A stretch of 64,000 bases of DNA from Dendrocalamus latiflorus (taxonomy: Eukaryota; Streptophyta; Magnoliopsida; Poales; Poaceae). The stretch covers positions 51,692,797 to 51,756,796 of the forward strand of contig CM029627.1 in NCBI GenBank assembly GCA_017311315.1, written 5' to 3'. A program made the position numbers and the translations under genes. Every line of letters begins with the position of its first letter. Positions within the stretch are counted from its first letter, which is position 1. Positions 1 through 12,146 of the stretch are shown one piece after another. The notes below the pieces were generated by a model. That model did no database searches. It saw nothing but the letters and a program-made list of their open reading frames with translations, and had not been told where the DNA came from.

Positions 1-10
1 ATCCTATAAT

Positions 11-22
11 TGGTATCAGAGC
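11..22 (+). other. Primer binding site of a copia-type retrotransposon
   Basis: The 12 bases TGGTATCAGAGC match the usual plant primer site for initiator tRNA-Met. They lie about 40 bases upstream of a copia gag start. The 5' LTR should end just before the site, so it lies outside the window. Confidence 0.75.
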
Positions 23-63
23 CGATTAGCTCTTCTCGATAGATCTTAACCGATCTGTTAGCC

Positions 64-1152
64 ATGGCAACTGACTAGCATTCCACAAAGCCCCCAATCT
101 TCGATGGGATCGACTATCCCTTCTGGAAGAGTCAGATGGAGACCTACATTCAGGCTCAGGGCTATGCTATCTGGAGGAAGGTCAGAACGCGATATGTTGT
201 TCCTGCCGATGAGAACATCAATGTGGCGAACATGCCCGATGTTGAGGTGAATGTGAAGGCAAGGAACATCATAATCCAAGGTTTGAGCCAAAGCGAGTTC
301 GATTGTATTTCTCATCTTACGTCGGCCTACGACATTTGGGTGACCCTCAATGCTTACCATGAGGGCACCACCCAAATCAAGACGGTACGACAGGACCAGT
401 ACAAGCGAGATTACAATAAGTTTGAAATGCTCGCTGGAGAGTCCCTTGATGAATGCTTTGCGAGGTTTCACAAGATCTTGAGCAACCTCCGAGCGGTCGG
501 CCTCACATACCCCGACTCGGACAACGCTCGTCAAATACTTTTGGTTTTGGATTTGCGTGTTCGGGAGATGAAAGTGACCACCATCAAGGACACAACAGAT
601 CTTTCGACACTGACTCTTGTTGCATTGTATTCACGCCTCAAGACTCACGAGATTGACATTGTCTCTCGCAAGTCGAAGTCTTAGTCGATGGCATTGGTCA
701 CTGATCCCAGTCCTGGCTCTGGATCTTCTACTGACACTGTTTCGGGTTTCTCTCTTGCTGCTCTGTGTGAAATTGATGATGATCATTTAGAGCAGCTCCC
801 AGAAAACCAACTAGCCCTCTTAGCCATAAAGTTCTTCCACGCATACAAGAGGGTTAGGGAGAGAAAGAGAGGAGGAGGACCCGTGATTTGCTTTGAGTGT
901 GGTGGCCCCAACCACATTCAAGCAAACTGCCCCAAGCTGGAGAAGGGCAAGAACGACTACGGCGGTTCGAGCAAGAACGACTACACCAACAAGAACCACA
1001 ACATGAAGCCCCCAAGCAAAGAGAAGAAGTTCCGCAACCTTGGCAAAGCCAAGAAGCTCTTCCACCACGCCCTCACTGCCTTCGACGACCTCGACCTCAG
1101 TGAGGTGGAGGGGTGGAGTGACACCGCCTTTGTTGTTGGAATCACCCATTAA
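64..1152 (+). pseudogene. Ty1/copia gag polyprotein (broken)
   Basis: This is the nucleocapsid part of a Ty1/copia retrotransposon, which would package element RNA in cytoplasmic particles. The frame opens with ATG at 64 right after the primer site. It is broken by TAG at 76-78, reopens into a gag domain of the UBN2 type (for example AYDIWVTLNAYHEG and ESLDECFARFHKIL), and is broken again by TAG at 682-684. The same frame then continues through a CCHC zinc knuckle (CFECGGPNHIQANC, about 892-933) into a lysine-rich tail. Protease, integrase and reverse transcriptase do not follow, so the element is truncated soon after gag. The CCHC knuckle and the primer site make the family assignment firm. 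The lineage within copia is not determined. Confidence 0.85.
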
Positions 1153-1164
1153 ACATGGCTTCAT

Positions 1165-3686
1165 TTACCAAAAGCATGGCGTATTCAAAAACTATTAATC
1201 ATGACTTTGCAGAGCTGCCTAGCTTTACCCACAAGATTCCTTAACTCCCATGATACAGTTAAGAAAATAAGGCTTTTCACTCCTGCATTGTTTGTATAGC
1301 CTCTACCTAGTAGGTATTGTTTCCCAACAAACTCAAGTGGTCCACGACCTCGCCCGATTTGATGCGGATCTACTATTTTTAAGTATGGTTTTACCGTTTC
1401 CAAACCACAATACTCCCTCAGTCTCCCTTCACCCGTTATAGATATTCAATCAAAGTTGAGCAGCTACTAACTCAAGTTTGACAAATCAACGCATGTGGCT
1501 GAGCGATCACTATTTTCTTTACTTGGCATATGATTCTAGTCCTTATATTTTCACTGAGACAATTTCCATCCACAAACTCTTGTTTCAATGCCCAATCGCA
1601 CTGCCACATTTTCGGTCTAAGCCTCCACCCTAGTATAAGGTCATGGGACCCAACCATCTCGTGGCTTCCCGTGATACTTTCTTATCCTAGAACCACTTTT
1701 GAAAATTCTACCAACGAAATACCAATCTCTTAGTAGTGTCAAAATGTTGAGTTCCTGGTCTACCATGATTATTAAATGCTATATTTAATACTACTAAGTC
1801 TTGTCAAGGTGAATATGGCTCTCAAATTAAACAGAGCTTTTTCAAGTGGTAGGACATAACTAATATCATGTCATTCTAAACATTTATTGTACATGAAATA
1901 GCAGTGCATAAATAACATAATGAAAATACTGATAATTAAATAATTAAAGGACTATAGATTCAATATGATAAAAAAAACATGTGACTTACCTCTTTGTCCA
2001 TAGTCTCTAATTATTTCACTGTAGTCTTCTGGTTAGACTGCTCTTGTAGTTCTTTTATTGACCAACTCATGTGGTCCTAATACTAGCGCAAGAAATGAAT
2101 GCAAATAAGTTCCTGCTTTGTAGAATATAAGCTGGAAACAAAATACAAATAAATAACCAAATGACACAAGAAAAATAGGTTTGGGATATCATCGGGCGAC
2201 GTACGAGTGGCTTAGGAGCATCGGATGGCATCTGAGTGGTGTTGCTTTGGACTCGAAGCGGCGCGGTCCAAGTTTCTCATGATTACAAGGTGGTCGAAGA
2301 TTTCAAATGATGGAGCGGTTGGAAATTTCGAGCGGTGGAGTGGTGGAGGATCTGGGGAACGTAGCGATCGGAGGATCCATGGTTGAAAACAACAATTGGC
2401 GACCATGAATGGATTCTTGGTGCCATGGGGGTTCCATTTTTTGGGGGTTGGTGGCAGCTGCAAGGCAGGCAATCACTAGCGGCGAGGTGAGATACTCTCG
2501 GGACATTTGAATGGCATAGGAGGTATGGCTAAGTTAATATGACAATAGCATTAGTGTTTGGGCATCACTGGGAGTAGGGGAGGTTTAGGGAAGTAACGGC
2601 TCAGGTTGGGGATCACCGAGTTGGGCTGTCCACAATGGTAGCCTTTGGTCGGGCGGCAAGCTTCGGTGGCCGAGAAGATGGGGGCTCGGAGAGCTAAGGC
2701 AGTGGTTCGGTGGTGTTCCTAGGAGCATAAGGGTGCTATGGGCGAATGCAATTGGAAAATAATTGACTAATTAATGGAAATTGAAATATGGCTTACTTTG
2801 GGGCCTCCGGGTAATCACTGGTAGCGTAGAGGTCGTCGGAGCAATTGGAAATGGGTGGCTCACCTTGGGCACTTGTGGATCCAAATGGAGGGGCTCGGGG
2901 GTTTAAATAGGGCAAGTATGGGGGTTTGGCACAGGGACTGGGCTAAAGCGGCGGCGGTGTGTGACAGGGATCAGGAAGGTGTGAGAGGGCGCTGCGCGAC
3001 TAGCTGAGGGGAGATACAGGCTGCCTCGAGCGTGGCATTGCAGCGGTCAAAAGGTGTTAGGTCGACTAAGAGAGAGCTGAGAGAACGACGGCGGTGAGGT
3101 AGCCATGGTGGTTTGATCAAGTGGCGGCTGCGGCCATAAATGAAGGCGTCAGGTGTTAGGATTGTCGTACTCTAGCTTGGCAGTAGCTAGCAGGCGGTTT
3201 ACAACATCCTGCTGTCGATGATGAGACAGGGCAGAGAGAGCAGAGACAGCAGAGGTGGCAGTGGGGTTTGGCTGGCATTCTGATATGCGGCTAGAGCAAT
3301 TAAGAGGGTGTTAGGGCGGGAAGGGCAAGGTGGTACAGTCTCTAACTAATTGCAGTGGTGTGGCAGTAGTGGGAAGAAACGTGAAGGTGCGGGAGCAGAA
3401 GAATCAGGATAGTAGTGATATTTTTGGATGGTGAACAGTACCTAGGCGCAAAATGACTAAAGGGGCGAGCGACAGGGAGATCAAGGCATGGATGGCTAGG
3501 ATAGGTGTGGGTTTAAGCTAAGATTCAAGAGAAATCGAAATCAAACAAGATTTGAAATTGCTTTTGAAATTTGGTTTTGTTTCGTACTCAAGCTTAATAA
3601 ATCTAGTAAAATATTTCTATATCGAGTTCTTTTTTCTCCTCCAATTATATGAGGTCAAGCTAGCTAGCTGATCGATGATCCCATAC
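1165..3686. other. Unassigned, probably decayed transposon sequence
   Basis: No convincing coding region was seen. The first 1 kb is AT-rich with short open stretches only. From about 2170 to 3480 the plus strand is G-rich with many GGCGG-type runs, as is common in antisense LTR or leader sequence of grass retrotransposons. I could not define ends, target duplications or a family. Confidence 0.4.
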
Positions 3687-3808
3687 ATTGATGCACAAAT
3701 TAACATTTGGTTTTGTAGGGAGCAACAGCGAGCTACAACATAGAGGCATTGATGCACAAATTAACATTTGGTTTTGTAGGGAGCAACAGCGAGCTACAAC
3801 ATACAGGC
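3687..3808 (+). repeat. Tandem duplication, 2 x 61 bp
   Basis: Two adjacent copies of a 61-bp unit start at 3687 and 3748 (ATTGATGCACAAATTAACAT onward). They are nearly identical, with a G/C difference near the end, so the duplication is fairly recent compared with the surrounding decay. Confidence 0.9.
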
Positions 3809-4060
3809 AACAACAACGCTTACCAGATGGAACTAGCTGGTTTCAAGACTATGATAGAGGGTCTCAAGATGAAAGTAAAAAAAACCTAGAGAAATAGAAA
3901 GCTGAGAAACACAAAGAGTACAAAGCACTGGATAAGAAATACAAAGACCTAGAGAAGAAATGCAAAGACCTAGAGAAGAAATAATACAAAGACCCCGAGA
4001 AGCAATACAAAGTGTTAAAGGATAAATAATACGAACCGGTGGGCTGAATGGATGAATGAA
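3740..4060 (+). pseudogene. Lys/Glu-rich coiled-coil fragment, probably of a CACTA ORF
   Basis: The plus strand encodes a Gln-rich stretch followed by repeats such as KYKDLEKKCKDLEKK, broken by stops at 3895-3897, about 3982 and about 4027. The roughly 7-residue spacing of leucines suggests a coiled coil. Such tails are common at the C-terminus of TnpA-like proteins in plant CACTA elements, and a CACTA terminus lies downstream at 9304. The family link is inference; no diagnostic domain is visible. Confidence 0.4.
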
Positions 4061-5490
4061 CCACCCTTCTACTTCAACCGGGTCATGAAGCCTAAGTTGG
4101 GGTGACGTAGTAAATGCTTAATTGCGAGCGTGACGTGTACTGTTGTAGATAATATGGTTTTAGCACGAATTCAGATTTAATTTCAGCAAAATATAATTGA
4201 TTTAAAGCATAATTCTAACAGCATTTAAATGATAAAAATCAATATATAGGTATATAAATCTTCCAAATCATTCGAACAGTATATTATGCTTAAAACATAG
4301 AACATGGGCCATTAAAATCAGCATAATGCTCAGATTTTGTTTTAATTATTTCTCTCACATGTAGAGTTGCTCAAGATATAATCTTGGCCTTCTCGCTACT
4401 ATGGTCTACACTCTTCACTAATTGAATATGACAGCATAGATTCAAACTTTGAGCTCTAAAAACTCTTTACTATTTTGTCAAACTTATTTCAGACTAAAGA
4501 CAACAATTTATACTTTCGGCCAACAGGAAATCAAGGCATATGTGATCACCAGACAACACTCCAATTTAGCCAACAAACTTGATTAACTCCCAGTGAAAAG
4601 GATCATAGAAACAAGTTCAGCAATATGCCTAGTTGACTAACAAAATGAGCATATATTCTGAATTTCAGATATCAGAGAACATGAATGTTCAGTATATCAA
4701 ATCACGTTCGAAAGTTGTTGACTGCAAGACTGAACAACAAACTAACAGCAAAAGCAATACTTTAGAGCTCAAGTTTGAATATATCAATTTCAGTATATGA
4801 ACATTCTCATCATTGAGCTATCAAACCGAGCCCACAAATCTCTTTGAAATATCTCCTGGTGCTAGAACTAAGCAAATTAATTGAAATTTCAGCTAGAATA
4901 GCATATATGCGAAGATAAAGTAGAAATGAAAATGCTGCGATAGTCACGAATGCGATGGCACTCAAAGCCACAGAGATGAACACAAGGCAAGGCGCGCACT
5001 TAGCGCTATCCCAGAAAACCAAGTGTCTCACTGTGTCACGCAAATAGACGATGACGGAGATACAATACCGATCTTCGCTCTTTGGGACACACTAAAGATC
5101 GAAGCTGAGGTACAGGGAAGATGCCGCATAAGACCAACCAAGGTGTTCCAACCAAAACCACCAAAAAACAAGCTACTAACTCCTCCTCCTCAATGTGATC
5201 TAGAGCCAACTGAATTTAGCTTTCTAAAGCAAAAATCCCCAAATCACTCACCGCCAAATCTCAAAGAGATGGAGCACAAGGGAACAACACGAGAAATGCC
5301 AAAGAACCCAAATTCAGACCACACTGCCGCCGGTGCTAGTGAAGAACACGATGGAGCCGTAGCAACAGGACTCAAATCAGGATACAACCGAGAGGGAGGA
5401 GATCAAGTATTAGGGGAACTCTCGGACTTCGGTGCCTAAAAGAGGAGAGGAAGGTTGGCTTAAATAGAGCAGCAAGGAGGTGACAAGTGA
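4061..5490. other. Unassigned AT-rich stretch
   Basis: Up to about 4800 this is AT-rich sequence with no usable reading frame. On the minus strand, 4810-5043 is open for 77 codons and includes a hydrophobic segment (FISVALSAIAFVTIAAFSFLL). Without a homologue or splice context I do not call it a gene. It lies downstream of the minus-strand gypsy LTR remnant. Confidence 0.35.
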
Positions 5491-5499
5491 GCTGCAGCC

Positions 5500-6110
5500 A
5501 AGAGCTGACTAATGGGGACGGGGTCCCGATCTTCCAACAGGTTCTGGATAAATTCGATTTGGTGGAGGCGCGACACAAATCGATCCGGCTTCCGAACAAC
5601 ACGTTCCGAACCCCGCAATCGCAGCACCACGTCTCCTCAGGTTATCAACCGTGCGCAGCCCGGTTGACCTCGCCAAGAAGGCTAATCCTCGCCTGCGAAT
5701 CGAAGAACACAAGCAAGAACAAGGAAGAACACAACTAAATTGTAGATGTATTGATTTAGCACTCGAAAATTGGGGTCTCACAAACTGATGAACGGCGAAT
5801 CTGTTCAAAGACAAATCAATCTAAGCAAAACCCAAACCCTAATGGTGGGGGTGGCGGCTGGATATAGAGGAGTGATGGGCGTGCAAAACCCCTGGACGCG
5901 CCCCTAATGGGCTCCAACACGATACAAAGCCGATTGGCCCAAAAAACGGTGGCGCAGCACCCTGACAGATTCTGAACGCCCACTTGTTTCGACGATTCCC
6001 GTTGACTCAGAAAGAATTTTGACATGGGACCAAGCCATTGGAAAGGTCGTCTTCTCAGCTTTCCATACATATGTAGAACGTCCAAAACGGAGTCCGGATG
6101 CGATCTGGGC
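5500..6110 (-). repeat. Ty3/gypsy LTR remnant (minus strand)
   Basis: Read on the minus strand, this lies directly after the end of a gypsy polyprotein. It contains a possible TATA-like CTCTATATCC near 5860, a region rich in AAACCCTAA-like motifs near 5830, and then C/T-rich leader-like sequence. The position suggests a 3' LTR. Exact LTR ends and a target duplication could not be fixed. Confidence 0.5.
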
Positions 6111-6117
6111 GTCCGTT

Positions 6118-6444
6118 TTAGTGCGGTCTGGTCCTGGACTCCGAATTGGATGCGAAGTCGGTTTGAGTTGGGCCTCCAACATGATTCGACCGCCCTTGCT
6201 GGACTTGTGCGCCCCGTAGCCCTTCTCCAAGTACTTCCAGGTCCTCTCCATGGTTCCTAATCATAATTAAATTATTAGGTAGCAATCTATTCTCAAATGA
6301 ACTAAAAGAAGTACTTAGGAACGAGCTCACCTGTAAATTCAATTGTCGGGCGCGAGCTCTAGTGATTGGTCCTTGAATGTCAAGTGGAGGAGTGTTGTGT
6401 GTATCCGAAGAAGTGATGTCCTCATCACTGACGCTGAGGCACAT
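6118..6444 (-). pseudogene. C-terminus of a Ty3/gypsy polyprotein
   Basis: The minus strand encodes a tail with the signature GPITRARARQLNLQ, followed by an acidic and glycine-rich end (NHGEDLEVLGEGLRG). The GPITRARA motif marks the extreme C-terminus of Pol in several grass Ty3/gypsy families, just after integrase. Integrase, RNase H and reverse transcriptase are not recognisable upstream (higher coordinates), so this is a 3' fragment. The LTR-like sequence at 5500-6110 follows it in the expected order. Confidence 0.65.
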
Positions 6445-6639
6445 AGACTGGTGGCATTTCTAGCAACGACATCGTCATCGCAAGACCCGGCCACACCCAA
6501 GAGTCGTTCAAGGCCGAAGGCCATTAGCGCCGCACGAGATTGGGGCTGGAGACTAAGTCTCCAGTGCCTTATCTCTTAATGCGTCCCACTAATAGGTGGA
6601 ACCACCTCTCCCTCTTCACTTTTTCTTTTCAAATTGGGA

Positions 6640-7310
6640 AATCACCCAAATGCCATGGCCAGGAGACTCATCTGAAGTGACACAGCAACCCGTAGGGCAC
6701 CCGCACAAGGATCTCGACGATGAGATCATTGGTGAGGAGGCTGGCCAAGCACTACTACTTCTTCCTAGACCTCCGCTCCATCCCAGAGTGGTGGGTATCA
6801 AACTATGATTAGGGAATGAAGAGCAAGGGAGGGTCGGATGATGACACCGAAATGTCGGATGGATGATGGTGGTGGTAGTAGATGGGAGGGTTCTGAGTGG
6901 TGGCCAAATGGGCAACCTGGCATGGCACAACCGTCTAGGCATGACCCATTTGGGCATAGGTCATTTGGCCCATGGGCTGAGGCATTAACCCAAGCATGGC
7001 CTGATAGTCTCACGTGCTAGGTTGGGTCGGTGTTGGCCGATTTATCCCATATGGCCTAAAAATTTGAATAAAGTGTAAAAAATCTTTTGCACTAGACCCT
7101 TCCGTGCCGCAATCTTCACGACCCATTTGGGCATAGGTCGTTTGGCCCATGGGCTGAGGCATTAACCCAAGAATGGCCCGATAGTCTCACGTGCTATGTT
7201 GGGCCAGTGTTGGCCCATTTATCCCATATGGCCTAAAAATTTGAATAAAATGTAAAAAATCTTTTGCACTGGACCCTTCCGTGCCGCAATCTTCACACGA
7301 CCAATCCTGT
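6640..7310. repeat. Dispersed repeat R, copy A (uninterrupted)
   Basis: This stretch is homologous to 14755-15044 plus 26598-26760, sharing for example CACAGCAACC/CACAACAACC, GGTGGTGGGTATCAAACT-like sequence and CCATTTGGGCA. Copy A is continuous where copy B is split by the 11.5-kb CACTA-1, so it acts as a natural empty site. The repeat class is unknown. Confidence 0.8.
6943..7298 (+). repeat. Tandem duplication, 2 x about 177 bp, within repeat R
   Basis: Two adjacent copies of a unit beginning GACCCATTTGGGCATAGGTC start at 6943 and 7120, differing at only a few bases. The unit contains the phrases TTTGGCCCATGGGCTGAGG and CTTTTGCACT. Copy B keeps only the first part of this unit. Confidence 0.85.
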
Positions 7311-7385
7311 CAAACAGAACCCTCTATGACTCCACCTTAAGCTCCACTTCAGAAGGCCACCACATCGGCTCCCATGGAGTTGATG

Positions 7386-8690
7386 CCGAAGATGTATTGC
7401 AAGCAAGATGATAATGCCCAATCGAGGAAGATTAAGGTGCCTCCCAAGCACTAGAAGTACTCCCTCAGAATGTCTTTGGTCCTCAAGTCACAATTACCCA
7501 GCCTTGGACTAGTTTGTGGGTCTTTACATGCCTGGTATGTGCAGAGGTCCAACGATTGGAAAATTGGCAGAGTGGATTTATCGTCAGATACATGGAGGTG
7601 CATTTCCACAACGGCATGGGCTACATCGTTGTGGGCTTCAAAGACTTATTTGAACTATTCAACCTCGACGTCTCACTTCTACGATATTGGATACTGTAAG
7701 TGTGTATAATCAAGTTCTAGATTCATATAATACTAATAAATATCATAACTCATTGCTTATTTACAGATACATGATTCAAGAAGCCCAGCGATGCTGAGAA
7801 CTGGTGTGTTTCCTCGACCCACACTTGATCTTTGAGAAATGCATCGACGATAATTCATCCTTCATCAAAAATTACATAACGAAGGGATTGCTTACTCACA
7901 GCGACAAGGACTACATTCTGGCACCCTACAACCAGGGGTAAGTGCTTCACTAGTTGTTATACAAGTTTCATTTGTACTTTATATGTAACATGAATTTAGG
8001 TTTAATGACTATGGTGACATACATGAGTAGGTGGCACTAGATTCTGATTATGATTATACCACAATGGAGCAAGGTAATATATCTTGATTCCCTACTCAGG
8101 AACAGCCACGACTTCACCCTTGTACAAAAAACACTCAACAGGTATGCTCCATAGATAACTCTAATGTAGTCTTCCATTCGTTTGCAATGGCCAAAGCTAA
8201 CCTTTTGGAATCACGTAGGTCATTCAGCGCTTACATTGCCAATAAAGAGAGACACAAGGAATCCATCGCTACAATGCAACACAAGACAAAATTTCTAGTA
8301 CTTGTTACAACACAACAATCCTATATCACACTCCATAATAATGCCTCTAGAACTGACTATACATATGTATATAATTCTATTTTTGCAGTGTCACCAGCAG
8401 CTACAGGCAACGTACGTGCATTCTACATTTGCCACCATATGCAGGAAATCATGGGCGCTAAGAAGAATGATATAAAGGTTTGTCAATCTGGCAATAATTA
8501 TTTCATGATTATCAATATATATATGCTTATGAATTTACTCATCCTAGTGATAGGGGATCACAATCGACAAAAGTGCATTCGATCTTGACAAACTCATCAA
8601 AGTTCGAGGACTGCTGTCCGGCTTCTTGATGGCGGATGTCATTCACTTGAACGGAGAGTTTAACCCCGACAAGAATTAATAGATGCTCAA
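7386..8690 (+). pseudogene. C48 (Ulp1-like) cysteine protease gene of a CACTA element, decayed
   Basis: Several plus-strand exon-like pieces give a C48/Ulp1-type fold as carried by some plant CACTA and Mutator elements. Around 7580-7700 is FIVRYMEVHFHNGMGYIVVG with DLFELFNLDVSLLRYW. Around 8030-8130 is a WH followed by VIYLDSLLRNSHDF, which would carry the His and Asp of the triad. Around 8390-8460 is GNVRAFYICHHMQEI, where family members usually have a Cys two residues before the FY; here it is Arg. A C-terminal stretch (DKLIKVRGLLSGFLMADVIH, then NGEFNPDKN) ends at TAA 8677-8679. Stops lie in several pieces (for example WH-stop at about 8037). The protein is almost certainly inactive. The family call rests on pattern memory, not a search. 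Confidence 0.6.
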
Positions 8691-8929
8691 ACATTTGATT
8701 CAATTGTACTTCATCAAACAATTCATTCAATTGTAATTCATTCAGTCTATTTGTAATATATCTATCTACTTGTGATCAATATCTATGTATCTGTGATATA
8801 TGTGTTTTATGTGATATATCTATGATATATGTGTATTTTCTTACTTTCAGAGGGCATGGTTAACATTTCCAACGGCTAGCCGAAAATAGAAAAAAATTTA
8901 GGTATAAAACAAACTATCACAGACAATTT

Positions 8930-9304
8930 AATGGTATAAACCATCTGCGAAGGCCCTACTATCATAGACAGCTATGACCAAAATCCGTCTGTGATATGTA
9001 ATACATCACAGATGGTTCTATGTACCAACTGTCTATGATAGTGCACATATCACAGATGGTATGTACAATCCGCCGGTGATATGTATACTATCACAAATGG
9101 TTCGTACATGGAACTATCTATGATGTATTATATATCACAGATGGATTTTGGTTGCAACCGTCTATGATAGTAGGGCCTTCATAGATGGTACATAAACTGT
9201 CTATGATAACCGCCTATTATCATAGACGCATAAATTCAGACGGTTTAGAAATTGTATGTGATGAGGGTTTTGAACCCTCTGTGATGATCATTTATGTGGT
9301 AGTG
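8930..9304 (+). mobile_element. Right end of a CACTA element with subterminal repeats
   Basis: About 370 bp of alternating direct and inverted copies of TATCACAGATGGTT-like motifs end in GTGGTAGTG at 9304. Its reverse complement is CACTACCACATAAATGATCA, a CACTA-type terminus. The decayed C48 gene lies just inside this end. No matching left end was found, so this element is truncated or its left end is outside the window. Confidence 0.7.
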
Positions 9305-10034
9305 AATAATCAACAATTTTAGCATTTTCTTAACAAATTTACATGAGAAGTTACAATATGTTACACAAATAAAATGAGTGTCAACAACTCTCCTAGGCTA
9401 GGACTTTTCACAACAAGAACCTCTCATAGGGTCACTTTTCTAGAGGTGTTTTTGAATTTGTCTCTAAGTTCATGTGTTCTATAGTCTAGAGGCAGTTGTT
9501 AGAGACACTTAAAAATCATCCCAAAATTTTGTACCCTTGAGACTATTTTAAGACACTTCCGAGACACATGCCGAATTTATGTTCTAGAGATGTTTTTGAG
9601 ACGCTCTCACATTCGTCTGATTTTTTTTTGTGTAAGGACATTTTTAAATGCTTTTTAACTATCTAGAGGGGCTTTTAGGTGGTTGATATGTGTTAAAAAA
9701 TACATATAAATATTGCAAGGCAGAACTAAACAAGTGAGCTTGTGAGGTACAAGTGGTTTGTACGATAAGTCTAAAAGAATTATTTCCATGAGGTCTATAG
9801 TTTGAGGACCAACTTTTGCAAGAGTAATTATTTCCACGAGGTATATAGTACAAGGACCAACCTTTGCAAGAGTCTATCTAGATAGATAACTAAACATGTC
9901 TCTTCATTTATAGCAATGATAAGTAGAAATGCGCTTTTATACTATTTTGAAAAGGAGAGAGGGGTCATCAACCATGGGCCGACCTCTCCCCAATGCATTG
10001 GTGAAACCAGGAACGTTGGGGATGGGGCCAGGGG
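9305..10034. other. Unassigned, with a short direct repeat
   Basis: No coding region was seen. Two imperfect direct copies of about 48 bp (TATTTCCATGAGGTCTATAG and TATTTCCACGAGGTATATAG, each followed by GGACCAAC.TTTGCAAGAG) lie at about 9778-9880. The last 8 bases, GCCAGGGG (10027-10034), are the left target duplication of the hAT element. Confidence 0.6.
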
Positions 10035-10259
10035 TAGGGGTGCAAACGGAGCGGATATTTCCCGACCGACCGTCCGTCTGTTTTAATTTGGATATAATTC
10101 GGAGCATATTTTAGGATATCCGGATATTTTCCCGGATACGGATTCGGATATTTTTTGTCGGATTCGGATTCAAAAAAGACAGTATCCGACGGATACGGAA
10201 TTATCCGGATATTTTCCCGGATAGTTACCGGATTATTATCCGGTAACTATCCAGATACG

Positions 10260-11100
10260 CCCACGGCCAGTGGCCAACCATACATTGCAGAATCATCGGC
10301 CCAATCCGAGCGACCCACCGGCGAGTGGCGACGCGCCAAGCCGCACTAACCCTAGGTCCCTAGCAAATGCTGCGGCGGCTGAAAAAATCCTGATCGCATC
10401 GAGCGGCTTCGTCTTTGTCTCCGTCTCCTTCTTCGCCTTCACCGCCTTCGGTCCTCCACTCCACCGCTATCCGACAGTCTCCCCCGCAGATCCGTGTCGG
10501 CCGCCTCTCCGCTCCCGCAGACCGGCGTCGCCGCTGCCGCCGCCTACCTCTCCATCCCCATAGCGGCACAGACTGACGCCTCCGCCGGCCCGCCTCTCCT
10601 CCCCCACAAACCGGAGCCGCTGACGCCCGCCTTCGCCCCCATAGACCAGCACCGCTGCCTTCACGGAACGCCCCCTCCGTCAGCTCCTGCGTCTCCTCAG
10701 GAGTCCCGACGGCATCGACACCGCTGTCGCCGCCTCTCCTTCGGTTCTCCCCCACCGCACAGAACGCCATCGTCGTTGCCTCCCGCCTTGTATGTGCTAA
10801 TGTGCAGAATGCCATCATCATTCAGTTCATATCTGTTTGTGCCTCTCTTTGTCTGAGTTGTGTTGCTGGTCACAACGAACTACTGTCAACTGTGTGATCA
10901 CTCTTTACCGTATGATACTGGTTGAACAAGTGTGATTTGTGTTTTTGGGAGCTGTGATTCTTTTGAGCAATGAAGTTTTGTTCATGTAATGCTAAATGCT
11001 GAAGCAATGTATTTTGTATGCTTGTTCAAATGTGTGCAGTTCCATGGGCTCCTGGTGGCACTAAATTCACAAGGAACCCTCCTCCACCTGAAGGGGTAAG
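10260..11100 (+). other. GC-rich exon-like 5' region of the hAT element
   Basis: About 10340-10790 is very C-rich with an exon-like composition and no single preserved frame. At 11040-11097 an exon-like piece follows TGTGTGCAG and ends at GGGGTAAGAAC, encoding PWAPGGTKFTRNPPPPEG. This could be untranslated leader exons of the transposase gene or a piece of captured host gene. I could not tell which. Confidence 0.4.
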
Positions 11101-12146
11101 AACATATATTCAATCTATTTTGCATATCATACCTGACTTTAACCTGTGCTCTTTCTAATGTATTTGACTTGTCTTAGTAGGAATTGTTGCAATGCTTGCA
11201 ATTTATACTTCATAATGTTGTCCTTGGGAGTTTTGTACTGTAAATGTTTAACAAAATTTGATATGGAATTAGACTTTTTGATGTTTCACGACCTCTACAG
11301 ATGTCAAGTTGATTTAGTGTTTGATCACTTACAATTGTTATTTTCTCTTTGCCATTATCCTGCTTCTGGAGTGCAAATCTAAAAAACACTTGTAGCTTCC
11401 TTTTTAGACCTGGTAATATAATGTTTTTAGATGTGATTAAAGTGCCTCTAGCATATGCTGCTATGCTTTGCCAGCTTGTTATTAGCAGTTCATTTTGCTC
11501 TAATTGAACAAACCCTATGTAGAATTCCTTTTGACTTTGTATCAGGGAAAACATGTACTACTATGAAGCAGACATCACTACATCAACGGTGTAGATCAGT
11601 ATAGTTGTAGCTAAATCTTTATTATAGAACATATAAGTTGTTACAGGTTTCCTAGGATAATTATGGTTCATTGTAGCCAGTTGATGTCCAAAAACTCATA
11701 TGAAATCAATTCCTTCCAGCAGAGTGAAAAGGAAAAAGATTGAGGTCGTGGTGAACTTAATTGCAGAATTAAATATTGCAACTATCCTTCATTGGACCAT
11801 ATGTACTGACATATCTATGGATGATGTAAAGAATTTAATTAACCAGGAATGGCATCTGTATACAGGGATGACAATACAGTGAATCAGTTGCTTGCATCTC
11901 TAAAACATGTACTGCTATGCTTACTGGTAACAATGCTTGCTTGCTGGCTGTCAGTTGTAGTTTATAAAGTTGTAGTTTCAATTAAAAAATAGCTTCATGG
12001 ATGTTGTGAGTTGTGATCAAATTATTCCAAGTTTACATGTCCAACATGTGGTCATTTATTATTTGCAGAATGTCTCACCTAGTCACCTTCACTCAATTAA
12101 AAACTAACCTTCTTCTGATTTGGTTGCAGAATATTGATAATTTGAG

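Noticed and set aside
1732..1738. TAGTAGTG as a CACTA right end
   Set aside because: There are no subterminal repeats next to it and no partner terminus.
11040..11097. Exon-like PWAPGGTKFTRNPPPPEG as a captured host exon
   Set aside because: It is too short to separate from a leader exon of the hAT transposase gene.
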